Source: Pseudovibrio brasiliensis (lineage in GTDB: Bacteria > Pseudomonadota > Alphaproteobacteria > Rhizobiales > Stappiaceae). From it: DNA of 64,000 bases. The position numbers and the translations under genes were made by a program. The stretch covers positions 2,924,501-2,988,500 of the forward strand of contig NZ_CP074126.1 of the NCBI RefSeq assembly GCF_018282095.1, in the 5' to 3' direction. Of this stretch, positions 26,868 to 34,253 are shown one piece after another. Every line of letters starts with the position of its first letter. Position 1 is the first letter of the stretch. The notes under the pieces are model-generated. The model made no database searches. It saw only the letters and a program-made list of their open reading frames with translations, and was not told the DNA's origin.

Positions 26868-27863
26868 TTAGACGCGGCCATTATCCAACAGCAGCTGAAC
26901 TCTTCCGGTTGTATCAGTTGCGTCTTGTCCACCCACAGACTGCTCTGCCACAGAAAGCGACTTGGAGATGGAGTTGGATACAAAGCCGACCAGACGCAGC
27001 GCATACTCAGCTTCAAGAAGGGTCATGAGTGCCTTCTCGTCTTTCACACGCTCATCAGCCAGCTCACGCACTTCTTTGCGCAGCTCTTCAATGACAGTGT
27101 GGCGCTGATCAAACTCAGGCTTGGTTGCATTGAGTTTAGTCGCCGCATCCGTCAAAATCCCTTCCAGAGTAGATTGACCGCTCTCATCCATCTCGCCAGT
27201 CTTTGGTGCACCGGCCATCTCTTCAAGCGCAGTGCGCAGCAAGGACTGAACGGCATCACTCTCGCTGAGGTCTTCCAGCTTCACGTCAAGCTGCGCGACA
27301 GTGTCAGCAATCGCAGTTTCCACTTCACCGATGGATGTGTTGATCTGCGCAATCTCACCATTCAGACGCGCAACCTCTTTCGGATCCTGAATAAGCTCAC
27401 TATCCGGATCATCAGGGTCGCTCGGCACAGTCGCTGGCAGGTTCGCCAACTCGTCCTGCTTGGAGGCAAGGCTGGTTTGCAGATCAGACAACTGGCCTTC
27501 CTGTTCCTGCTGCTGCAGATCCAGCGCCTCAATGTCAGCAGCAATATCTTCCTGCAGCGCCAGCGATTGCAGCAGTTCAGAACGTGCAGAGCGAACCTTT
27601 TCAGATTGCCCAATCAGGTTCTGCTCTTTCAATGAAGCCTGAATTTCTTCAAAGCGCGCAACGACCTGCCCAACAAGCACCTCAAGGTTTGCTGTGTCTG
27701 GCGGTGGCTGCAAACCAAACGCTGCTGAAACGCCAACTGAAAGGAGCTGACTGGCAGACGGAATAGATTCAACACTCTTGGCCGCCACCGGACGATCAAG
27801 CTGGATATTGCCATCTATTGCGTTGGATACAGGTGTAGAACCAATCGATGATACTGCAGTCAT
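26868..27863 (-). CDS. Coiled-coil protein, probable T3SS substrate
   Basis: Not recognised as a named family. A 331-residue protein with a Ser/Ala-rich N-terminus without signal peptide, a long coiled-coil from about 75 to 145 and 165 to 200 (EALDLQQQEQEGQLSDLQTS), and a final helix (ALMTLLEAEYALRLVGFVSN). Such a layout fits secreted tip or translocon-associated proteins. A strong AAGGAGT ribosome site suggests high output. It lies directly upstream of the secretin and has a TTGTG-N8-CACAG element 55 bases upstream. Tip protein, effector or structural cap are alternatives. Confidence 0.5.
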   Translation of the reverse strand: MTAVSSIGSTPVSNAIDGNIQLDRPVAAKSVESIPSASQLLSVGVSAAFGLQPPPDTANLEVLVGQVVARFEEIQASLKEQNLIGQSEKVRSARSELLQSLALQEDIAADIEALDLQQQEQEGQLSDLQTSLASKQDELANLPATVPSDPDDPDSELIQDPKEVARLNGEIAQINTSIGEVETAIADTVAQLDVKLEDLSESDAVQSLLRTALEEMAGAPKTGEMDESGQSTLEGILTDAATKLNATKPEFDQRHTVIEELRKEVRELADERVKDEKALMTLLEAEYALRLVGFVSNSISKSLSVAEQSVGGQDATDTTGRVQLLLDNGRV

Positions 27864-28098
27864 GTCAGACTCCTTGAATTATCTCCACCTATATGTCGCA
27901 GATAACCCAGCGGTCATGTTGTGCCTTAAAACACAGAGCCCGCCCTCTAATGGACATTATTGGGGTAATTACGGAGTGAAATAATCGTTACTGTCATGTG
28001 TGTGCTGAACGTACAACACCTGCAGCATCCAACTGATGCAAAACAAAGAATAAGATCGACTATAGATCAAAGGAACGGCTTCACCTCTGAACATCAGA
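27864..28098. promoter_or_regulatory. Probable promoter region of coiled-coil gene and secretin
   Basis: 235 bases without a convincing gene. TTGTG-CCTTAAAA-CACAG at 27919-27936 lies 55 bases before the start codon of the minus-strand gene and resembles TTGTG-N8-CACAA before sctW and TTGTA-N8-CACAA before the 5132 chaperone. Confidence 0.4.
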
Positions 28099-28776
28099 TC
28101 AAACCGGCCCATCATCTCCAGTGGTCGCATCCTGCTTCGCAAGCGCCGCTCTCAGAGCTGACAAAACACCATCCGTGAGCAGCATGAAAGCATAGGCATA
28201 CCCAGGTCGCCGCTTGTGCTCACTCAGCCTTGGCAGCTGGGTATATAGCCTTTGCAGCAGATGATACCGGTTTTCAATCTTGGCAATCAGTTCATGAAGG
28301 TCAGTCGGAGAGGAAGACCCGACCGAAAACATCTCCAAGCCAACCCGTGTTTCATCCGAGAACGTCAGGCTCGGTTTTTCGTAGGCAAACCAACGGGATA
28401 AATCAAACTGCGCGCTGTATTTCAGATAAAGATGTTCAGCATCCCGCAATCGATTAACCGTCTGGACGGCGCGCTGAGAATACTCAAAACTATGATCTTT
28501 GGGCAGCACTCTGGTGCGCGCCAGTTCAGTGCCATACTGCAGCGCCAACTGCCGCTCGACCGACATACTACCCGAACCGCGCGGCTTCACAGCCTCAATC
28601 CTGCGCGCAGATTTCAGCAAGCCCACGGTAAATGACAGGTCCCGATACAGGATCCCGATATCGCCGGAAATCTTGGAATATTTCTCTGCCTGCAACGGAG
28701 CTGTCAGCTCAACAATCCCGTTTTCATCCTCACCCAGCTCATAGGGCAGATGCAGATATCCGGAGGTTGCGATCAT
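28099..28776 (-). CDS. Unknown protein in translocator operon
   Basis: Not recognised. A 225-residue soluble protein with no signal peptide. The first 30 residues are strand-like (YLHLPYELGEDENGIVELTA), the rest mostly helical and basic, with many Tyr and Arg (KIENRYHLLQRLYTQLPRLS). Its start overlaps the upstream TPR gene by four bases (ATGA), so the two are translationally coupled and probably act together. Position at the end of the translocator-chaperone operon suggests an accessory T3SS factor. Confidence 0.5.
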   Translation of the reverse strand: MIATSGYLHLPYELGEDENGIVELTAPLQAEKYSKISGDIGILYRDLSFTVGLLKSARRIEAVKPRGSGSMSVERQLALQYGTELARTRVLPKDHSFEYSQRAVQTVNRLRDAEHLYLKYSAQFDLSRWFAYEKPSLTFSDETRVGLEMFSVGSSSPTDLHELIAKIENRYHLLQRLYTQLPRLSEHKRRPGYAYAFMLLTDGVLSALRAALAKQDATTGDDGPV

Positions 28777-29357
28777 GAGGCATCGCTGTCGCGCACCGCA
28801 GCTTTCTTCTGCGCTTCCAGCGCGTAGGCAAGGCGCTTGGAATAGTCGATCAGGCTAGGCACTGGCCGCGTCTTCATCAGTTTATAGAAACGCACCAACT
28901 CGGAGGTCGCTTCATCCAGCTTGCGGGACCACAACCAATGCTCAGCCAACCGAAGCGCCACAGCGGGATTGACCTCATCAACCAGCCTTGCCTGACGAAG
29001 CGAAGTCTCAACCTCATCACCACCTAGCGGCCAACTCGAATGGCTCAAAGCCAATCCCAGCCAATATTCAGCATTCTTAGGGTTAAGCAAGCAAAGCACT
29101 TTGAACTGCTCTTCAGCAGAAGCCTTCTGCTGCAAATGCAAGGCTTGATACGCAAACTGATAAAGCACTTTCTCCAGCTTACCATCAGCATTGAGAGCTA
29201 CCGAAAGCCCCTGCCCTGAGCGCAGAGCATCAAGCACAGCACGTGCACTCACATCGCCGCCACCAAGCGCTTGGAAGACCGCATCAAGATCAACCTCAAC
29301 ATCAGTTGGCAACTCGTCAGAAGCCGGAGCATTTTGTGTAGCAGGTGCTTGTGACAT
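28773..29357 (-). CDS. TPR-like T3SS accessory or chaperone protein
   Basis: A 194-residue helical protein with TPR-like repeats in the middle (YQFAYQALHLQQKASAEEQF, LLNPKNAEYWLGLALSHSSW, LRQARLVDEVNPAVALRLAE). The arrangement recalls class II chaperones of the SycD/LcrH type that bind translocators, though it has a longer N-terminal extension rich in Pro, Ala and Asp. It is the second of three TPR genes in this operon, and its stop overlaps the next gene. Confidence 0.6.
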   Translation of the reverse strand: MSQAPATQNAPASDELPTDVEVDLDAVFQALGGGDVSARAVLDALRSGQGLSVALNADGKLEKVLYQFAYQALHLQQKASAEEQFKVLCLLNPKNAEYWLGLALSHSSWPLGGDEVETSLRQARLVDEVNPAVALRLAEHWLWSRKLDEATSELVRFYKLMKTRPVPSLIDYSKRLAYALEAQKKAAVRDSDAS

Positions 29358-29405
29358 CGTTTGTCCCCGGCCTCAGATTTTTGTGAAAGTATCAGTACAA
29401 AGACG

Positions 29406-29873
29406 CTAAGCGTTGTTCAGACCAGACAGCAGCTTTTGAGCCGCCTGATGGATCTCAGCATCCTTACGTTCCAAAACGTACTTCAGCGTATCTTCCAAAT
29501 CTTCTTTTGCCTCAGTGATATGACCGAGAGCAAGACAAGCAACGCCAGAGAAGTAGTATGGACGCGGATTGGTAGGATCGAGCACCATTGCAGCAGAGGC
29601 TGCCTGAACAGCAAGCGTGTACTGCTGTAGCTGCACTGCGCAGTTTGCCAGACCAAGCTGAACATCAACATTGATCGGCTCAAGCAAAACCAGACCGGTA
29701 TAGATCTCAAGAGCCTTCTCTGTCCGGCCAGTATCCATCAACCCCTTGGCCATCACCAGCCCCGGATTGATATCGTCTTTTGTCAGCCCCAAACTCCGGC
29801 CAATCGCACCCTTTGCAATTGCCTTAATGTCTTCTTCTGGAGATTTGCCCAGTTCTGGAACAAGCTCAGTCAT
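29406..29873 (-). CDS. SycD/LcrH-like class II T3SS chaperone
   Basis: A 155-residue TPR protein: MAKGLMDTGRTEKALEIYTG, LANCAVQLQQYTLAVQAASA and NPRPYYFSGVACLALGHITE form three TPR pairs as in SycD, SicA and IpgC. Those proteins bind the hydrophobic translocators before export. The motif PRPYYFSGVACLALG closely follows the family's third repeat. It is downstream of the two translocator genes and may serve one of them; the SycD-like protein at 32631 may serve the other. Confidence 0.72.
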   Translation of the reverse strand: MTELVPELGKSPEEDIKAIAKGAIGRSLGLTKDDINPGLVMAKGLMDTGRTEKALEIYTGLVLLEPINVDVQLGLANCAVQLQQYTLAVQAASAAMVLDPTNPRPYYFSGVACLALGHITEAKEDLEDTLKYVLERKDAEIHQAAQKLLSGLNNA

Positions 29874-29927
29874 AACGTGCCTCTTTGCGACTCTAAAATT
29901 AGTTTGTTTTGAAGGATATCGGCGCGC

Positions 29928-30425
29928 TTAAAGGTGAAACACCATTGCGCCATCCAGCTCATCAGAGAGCGTCGTCTGCCCCGCGCCCAACAATGGATTG
30001 CTGGCATATCCACCTGCATCAGCTGAAACCAACGGCTGATAAAGACTCACAACCGACAGCAGCTCTTCAACCAGCACTGTCAGCTTGTCCAAATCCGTGT
30101 ATCCACGACAGCTCACGGAAAGCACCAATTCCTCTGCGCCTTCGCTAGTCTTGCGTAGGTTTGCCAGACACCGGAATTGAGAGAGACAAGCCAGATTGAG
30201 ATGCAGGATCTCCTCGATCTGCCGGTTTCGCGCTCCAACCGTTTCACTCAGCGCGCCAATCACAGTGGTGACATCTATGCCCCCACCATCAAGCGCGTCT
30301 GAAAACACAAGTTGAACCCCGTCAACATTCATTGAAGTGGTGTTCTGCTCGGAGAATATCGGAGCACCCAACCCCAGCTTTCGCCAGAGCTTATCCAAGC
30401 ACCCTGAGTAGTTTATGGCGAACAC
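29928..30425 (-). CDS. CesT-like T3SS chaperone next to translocators
   Basis: A 165-residue protein with class I chaperone features: an N-terminal helix (CLDKLWRKLG), strands in the middle (MNVDGVQLVFSD; EELVLSVSCRGYTD) and a C-terminal helix (LDKLTVLVEELLSVVSLYQP). The open frame begins with a TTG at 30431, but a GTG at 30425 has AGGA at six bases and is preferred. It sits just after the translocator genes. The client may be a translocator or a secreted protein of the same operon. Confidence 0.6.
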   Translation of the reverse strand: MFAINYSGCLDKLWRKLGLGAPIFSEQNTTSMNVDGVQLVFSDALDGGGIDVTTVIGALSETVGARNRQIEEILHLNLACLSQFRCLANLRKTSEGAEELVLSVSCRGYTDLDKLTVLVEELLSVVSLYQPLVSADAGGYASNPLLGAGQTTLSDELDGAMVFHL

Positions 30426-30525
30426 GAGCAATCCTCTCTGAGATGCGCAAGATCAACAGCCAACCAGCAAACGCAGAAAAACAGGTGTGCGTTGAGGGTA
30501 ATAAACGCACACCTGCTTTTTCGGC

Positions 30526-31512
30526 TTAACCGCGAGTAATCGCAGCCGCCCGTTCGTTTTCGATTTCCCGGGATTCTTTCAGGAACTGAATGATCGCGCG
30601 AATGATGTCATCCAGAGCTTTCTGGATAGATTCAGCCTGATCATTCTCCTTACGAACCTCCTCTGCCGCAGCAGCCAGTTCTTGAGAAATCGCTTCATCT
30701 TCTTTTGCATTCGCCTGAGTAAACGCACTCGCACCTTGAGACGCTGTATTACCCAGAGTGTTCGCAACACCACCAATCGTAGCAATGGACTGCGCACGGG
30801 AACCAGATGCACTCGCAACAGCATCAAAGCCTTTTGCCTGAGACCGGAAGTCACCTGCGCGCTGAGAATAGAAGTCACCCAGCTTGCCGCCTTTACCTGG
30901 CGCAACGTCCGCAGCTTTGGCATCCATCTTCGCTGCCTGCGAGTTCGCATTGGCTGAGTTCTTCGCAGCACCCAGACCTTTGGCAGCACTACCAATCGCA
31001 ACAGCAGACATCACGATGGAAACAGCGGAAGAAACAACAGTCACAACAAGACTGATGATCGCACCCGTACGGGTCTCTTCAGCTGCATCACGGCTCTTGC
31101 CAGCCTGTGCGTGCATCTGCGTCTTCACAGTTTCACGCGCAATCAAGCGAGATTCCAGCTCATTGTTGCGCTGGTTGATGGCAGACTTGAACAGCGCCTG
31201 CGCAATCAGACGGGACAAGTTACCAGTGCTGTCGATCTCATCCAGAGAACCGATTGCAACAGTCGCAGCTTCCAGACGCCCCAGAACTTCATCAGTGGTC
31301 GCCTGATCAAACTCTGCACTTGCTGCAAACTGCGGCAAGGAGACGAGAGACAGGAAAGTACCGTGATGCTCTGGCGGTAAAGTTGCCAGACGTGCTTCTA
31401 CACTCTGCTGAAACTTTGTTGCACGCTCTTCAGAAACAGCAAGTTTGCCGTCCTGAAAAAAACTCGGCGGCAGATAGTCACGATTGTAATTAGTACCTAC
31501 AGTTGCGTTCAT
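30526..31512 (-). CDS. sctB: T3SS translocator SctB (YopD/IpaC-like)
   Basis: Minor hydrophobic translocator, 328 residues. One hydrophobic segment at about 150-180 (TGAIISLVVTVVSSAVSIVM) is followed by an Ala/Ser/Gly-rich region and amphipathic C-terminal helices (AAAAEEVRKENDQAESIQKA, ending FLKESREIENERAAAITRG). This is the layout of YopD, EspB and SipC. With SctE it forms the pore in the host membrane. AGGAGG precedes the ATG. It lies 12 bases after sctE. Sequence identity in the family is low, so the call combines layout and position. Confidence 0.75.
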   Translation of the reverse strand: MNATVGTNYNRDYLPPSFFQDGKLAVSEERATKFQQSVEARLATLPPEHHGTFLSLVSLPQFAASAEFDQATTDEVLGRLEAATVAIGSLDEIDSTGNLSRLIAQALFKSAINQRNNELESRLIARETVKTQMHAQAGKSRDAAEETRTGAIISLVVTVVSSAVSIVMSAVAIGSAAKGLGAAKNSANANSQAAKMDAKAADVAPGKGGKLGDFYSQRAGDFRSQAKGFDAVASASGSRAQSIATIGGVANTLGNTASQGASAFTQANAKEDEAISQELAAAAEEVRKENDQAESIQKALDDIIRAIIQFLKESREIENERAAAITRG

Positions 31513-31524
31513 AAATACCTCCTC

Positions 31525-32589
31525 TTAGCCTGCAAACTTTGTTCTGCTCAATGTGTCAGCACGCTCATTCATGGAGCTCACAGTTCCATCCAGCGCGTCT
31601 GCGAACTGCTCACCAGCCTTCGTCAGAATTGCCAGCAACTGGTCAATGATCTGACTGAGCAACTGAATAAACGCATCAAGATCTGTGGCATCTGCCTGCA
31701 GTTCTTTTGCCTGTGCAGCATCCTGACTTGCGGTGTAAGAAACCGCACCAGCGGCAATGGAACCTGCACTACTACCGATCTGAATGATCGCGGACGTGAT
31801 GGAAGAGATCGCCTGGATCATCGCACCAACACTGCCGGCTTGGGCACCAGGAATGAAGAAGGACGCAGCAGCCATAACGATACCAACAACGGCACCAACC
31901 ACCTTCATCGCAATATCCACCTTCATGATGGTATCTTCATCAGCTCCGGCGGCGGCAGCTATGTGCCCGGCGATACTTCGTCCCGTGGCCGCTTGCACCG
32001 TGGCATCAATGGCCATGGCAAGCTGCACCACCCCGGCAGCAATCATAAACGCCCCGACAACCTGAAGGCCTGGAATAACCGCCAGAATACTACCAGCCAC
32101 AATGGAGATCGCCGCCGCAATCCACTGGAACGCCAGAGAGATCTTCTGCCAGATGCTAAGACCCTTCTGTTTCTTCTCAGCTTCCTCCTGCTTACGGATA
32201 GACTCCTCAAGCTTGATCGCCTTGTCCTGCAGAGCACCTTTCTGCTTTGCTTGAGTCAGACTTACTTTGTTCTTCTCAACCGCTTCCTGGGTGCCCTGCA
32301 TCTTGTCCAGAACGGACGCAACAAGCACTTCAATATCCTGGAAACTGGAAGTGGTCAGAGGTGTGTCAGAACCAACCTGAGTAAGACTGTTTGAAAGACG
32401 CGTAATATGCTGCGCAAACGCAATGGTCGCGATCATCGGCGTACCACCGACAGACGCCAGCGCACCCGGACCAACTTTACCCGCACCTTTCACATCACCA
32501 GCCTTGCCGGTCATCTCAGAGGTCGTATCAAAAATATCGCCCAGACTGTTGCTGTTCAGACCCAGGCCCAGACCTTTAGGAAGCTCCAT
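31525..32589 (-). CDS. sctE: T3SS translocator SctE (YopB/IpaB-like)
   Basis: Major hydrophobic translocator, 354 residues. A coiled-coil at about 95-140 (KVSLTQAKQKGALQDKAIKL) precedes two hydrophobic stretches: 150-195 (LSIWQKISLAFQWIAAAISI, then VAGSILAVIPGL) and 225-275 (DIAMKVVGAVVGIVMAAASF). The amphipathic tail is typical. This matches the IpaB/YopB/SseC family, whose two transmembrane helices insert in the host membrane. It directly follows a SycD-like chaperone gene, as lcrH precedes yopB in Yersinia. Confidence 0.82.
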   Translation of the reverse strand: MELPKGLGLGLNSNSLGDIFDTTSEMTGKAGDVKGAGKVGPGALASVGGTPMIATIAFAQHITRLSNSLTQVGSDTPLTTSSFQDIEVLVASVLDKMQGTQEAVEKNKVSLTQAKQKGALQDKAIKLEESIRKQEEAEKKQKGLSIWQKISLAFQWIAAAISIVAGSILAVIPGLQVVGAFMIAAGVVQLAMAIDATVQAATGRSIAGHIAAAAGADEDTIMKVDIAMKVVGAVVGIVMAAASFFIPGAQAGSVGAMIQAISSITSAIIQIGSSAGSIAAGAVSYTASQDAAQAKELQADATDLDAFIQLLSQIIDQLLAILTKAGEQFADALDGTVSSMNERADTLSRTKFAG

Positions 32590-32630
32590 ATCTATTCTCC
32601 ATACTTAAATTATTGGGATAAAAGCTAATG

Positions 32631-33182
32631 TCAGACCAGCTTCTGGCGCGCGCTCTTCATCATGGTTTGCGCATACTTCTTGTCGTCGTAATTTTTGACA
32701 GGATCATCAAACATACGCAGCGCAGCCTCAAAAGCATCACCAGCTTCCTGATACTCTTTCGCAGCCATCAGACACTCACCAAGGCGCAGGTAACCCTGAG
32801 GGTTCGTCGCATCCATACTGATGAAATGCAGATAAAGCTTCACAGCCATGCGCACATCGCCCTGAATCTGATAGGTCATTGCAAGGCCATACGTGTACTG
32901 CTCTTCCATCGGCGCAATCTGCACCAACATAATGAACAGCGACTTCGCCTTCTCGACCTGACCGACAGAGATATTGCGGCGCGCCATTTCATAAACAGCA
33001 CCCAACTCCTCTTTGGAGAGATCAAGCATCTCAGAGATGGAAACACCCTGCTTCAGCAACTGGTAAAATTGCTCATCTTTAAAGCCTAGTGAATCAACAT
33101 GCTCGATGAGCGGCTCAGCGATCTCTTTAATCGTTTCGACAAAGAGTTCCGGTGATTGTTTAGGCATATCCAGAAGTGACAT
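32631..33182 (-). CDS. SycD/SicA-like class II chaperone of translocators
   Basis: A 183-residue TPR protein. The opening helices (YQLLKQGVSISEMLDLSKEE, LGAVYEMARRNISVGQVEKA) correspond to the LcrH/SicA family's first domain, then TPR pairs (YTYGLAMTYQIQGDVRMAVK, YLRLGECLMAAKEYQEAGDA). It heads the translocator operon, 41 bases before sctE, the standard arrangement. It should hold SctE and/or SctB in the cytoplasm until export. A 9-base dyad (33246-33268) begins 63 bases upstream. Confidence 0.85.
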   Translation of the reverse strand: MSLLDMPKQSPELFVETIKEIAEPLIEHVDSLGFKDEQFYQLLKQGVSISEMLDLSKEELGAVYEMARRNISVGQVEKAKSLFIMLVQIAPMEEQYTYGLAMTYQIQGDVRMAVKLYLHFISMDATNPQGYLRLGECLMAAKEYQEAGDAFEAALRMFDDPVKNYDDKKYAQTMMKSARQKLV

Positions 33183-33245
33183 GGCGCTCTTTCTTTATCT
33201 CTGACTAATTCAGCATTTAAGAAAACAATAGAGCGCAATCAGAAG

Positions 33246-33268
33246 GTGTTCTGTGCCAAACAGAACAC
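33246..33268. promoter_or_regulatory. Perfect 9-base dyad before translocator operon
   Basis: GTGTTCTGT (33246-33254), GCCAA, ACAGAACAC (33260-33268) is a perfect dyad 63 bases before the translocator-chaperone start. The plus-strand reading GTGCCAAACAGAACAC resembles GTATCAAACAGCACAA at 5053. A second dyad, TCACA-AATA-TGTGA, lies at 33308-33321. The first has no T run on either side, so an operator is more likely than a terminator. Confidence 0.45.
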
Positions 33269-33389
33269 AAGAATAGGCAATACACATAGTGCAGTGATTT
33301 TTATGCGTCACAAATATGTGAACGAAGACAACACACTGCCGAACCACAGTTCGCAACAGCGCATTTCAATCAAAAAGAGAGGAACTCTG

Positions 33390-33399
33390 CCCCCCCCCC
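33390..33399. repeat. Ten-base poly-C tract after sctY
   Basis: Ten consecutive C residues (poly-G on the transcribed strand) lie 16 bases past the sctY stop codon and about 210 bases before the translocator operon start. Tracts this long can vary in length by slippage; here they would alter the intergenic mRNA or promoter spacing, not a reading frame. Confidence 0.6.
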
Positions 33400-33415
33400 T
33401 GATTTCAATCCAATT

Positions 33416-33790
33416 TTATTGAGAGAGTTTTTGCCGTCGATTGCCCAGATAGATGTCAATTGCATCCTTGGCTTTGTCAGCATCATGAAGCGTATAAAGA
33501 CAGCGCGCCCGAATATAGTGGCGCATGGACTGCTCATCTGATCGCGTGTAGTTTCCAAACTGCTCAAGTGGATCCAACAGGTCCAGCTCACGCAAACTCT
33601 CAAGCGCCAGATCAAACCGATTGAGCAAGAAGAGAAGAATGGTGCGAGCGAGTAAAACCTCTTTTGAATCATCCTCCATAACCATCATGCCCTGCACCAT
33701 GGTCAAAGCCTCTGCATACTTGCAGTTCTGTGTCATGATGTAGACACTCAAGAGCAGAAAATCCCGCTGCCGACTGTTAAGTGCTGCCAT
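33416..33790 (-). CDS. sctY: T3SS protein SctY (YscY-like)
   Basis: A 124-residue helical TPR-like protein (MAALNSRQRDFLLLSVYIMT, YAEALTMVQGMMVMEDDSKE, YIRARCLYTLHDADKAKDAI) matching the size and layout of YscY. In Yersinia YscY is the cytoplasmic partner of YscX, and the pair binds the SctV export gate and is needed for early secretion. It starts 5 bases after the SctX-like gene, the same order as yscX-yscY. The pair is characteristic of Ysc-family systems. Confidence 0.7.
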   Translation of the reverse strand: MAALNSRQRDFLLLSVYIMTQNCKYAEALTMVQGMMVMEDDSKEVLLARTILLFLLNRFDLALESLRELDLLDPLEQFGNYTRSDEQSMRHYIRARCLYTLHDADKAKDAIDIYLGNRRQKLSQ

Positions 33791-33795
33791 AATCT

Positions 33796-34176
33796 CTACC
33801 CCTGCAACAACATGGCAAGCGCAGCTTGCAGGTCTTCATCAAGCAGAACATCACCCATCAGCAAATCAGCGACACTTTTTAAGATACGCTTTCTTTCCCC
33901 CTGCTCCCGCAGAGCAGAAGCAGCAAACAAGCGCTGAAGCTCCTTGCGCATTTCACTCAGCTCAGTCGGAAGTAGAATGTCTGTCTCTGACAGGTCTGGC
34001 AACAACAGGGCCGGCAACCGCTCATCCAAAGTTGGCCGATGAAGCACTTCATGCAGAGGCCGGACTTCAGGCAAAAATACGGGAGCAAGCTTCTTGCCTT
34101 CAGGCAACTGAACCTGATCTTCAACCTTCCAGTTGGAGACCTCGTTCACCCCAATTGTAATTGATGCAACCCGCAT
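33796..34176 (-). CDS. sctX: T3SS protein SctX (YscX-like)
   Basis: A 126-residue protein, close to the 122 of YscX. The N-terminal half is extended and Pro/Leu-rich (LPEGKKLAPVFLPEVRPLHE) and the C-terminal half helical (ELSEMRKELQRLFAASALRE, RILKSVADLLMGDVLLDEDL), as in YscX. It is itself an early substrate in Yersinia, working with SctY at the export gate. Sequence conservation is modest; size, domain pattern and the adjacent SctY-like gene support the call. Confidence 0.68.
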   Translation of the reverse strand: MRVASITIGVNEVSNWKVEDQVQLPEGKKLAPVFLPEVRPLHEVLHRPTLDERLPALLLPDLSETDILLPTELSEMRKELQRLFAASALREQGERKRILKSVADLLMGDVLLDEDLQAALAMLLQG

Positions 34177-34253
34177 TCCGAATTCCGTACTCAGTTAAAG
34201 CAAAAGGCAGCCCTGACTACAAAAGCCGGAACCGCCAACTCTGTTAATGTATC

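Noticed and set aside
33370-33672. A 100-residue minus-strand frame crossing the poly-C tract.
   Set aside because: It is out of frame within sctY and has no ribosome site; the sctY frame fits the YscY pattern.
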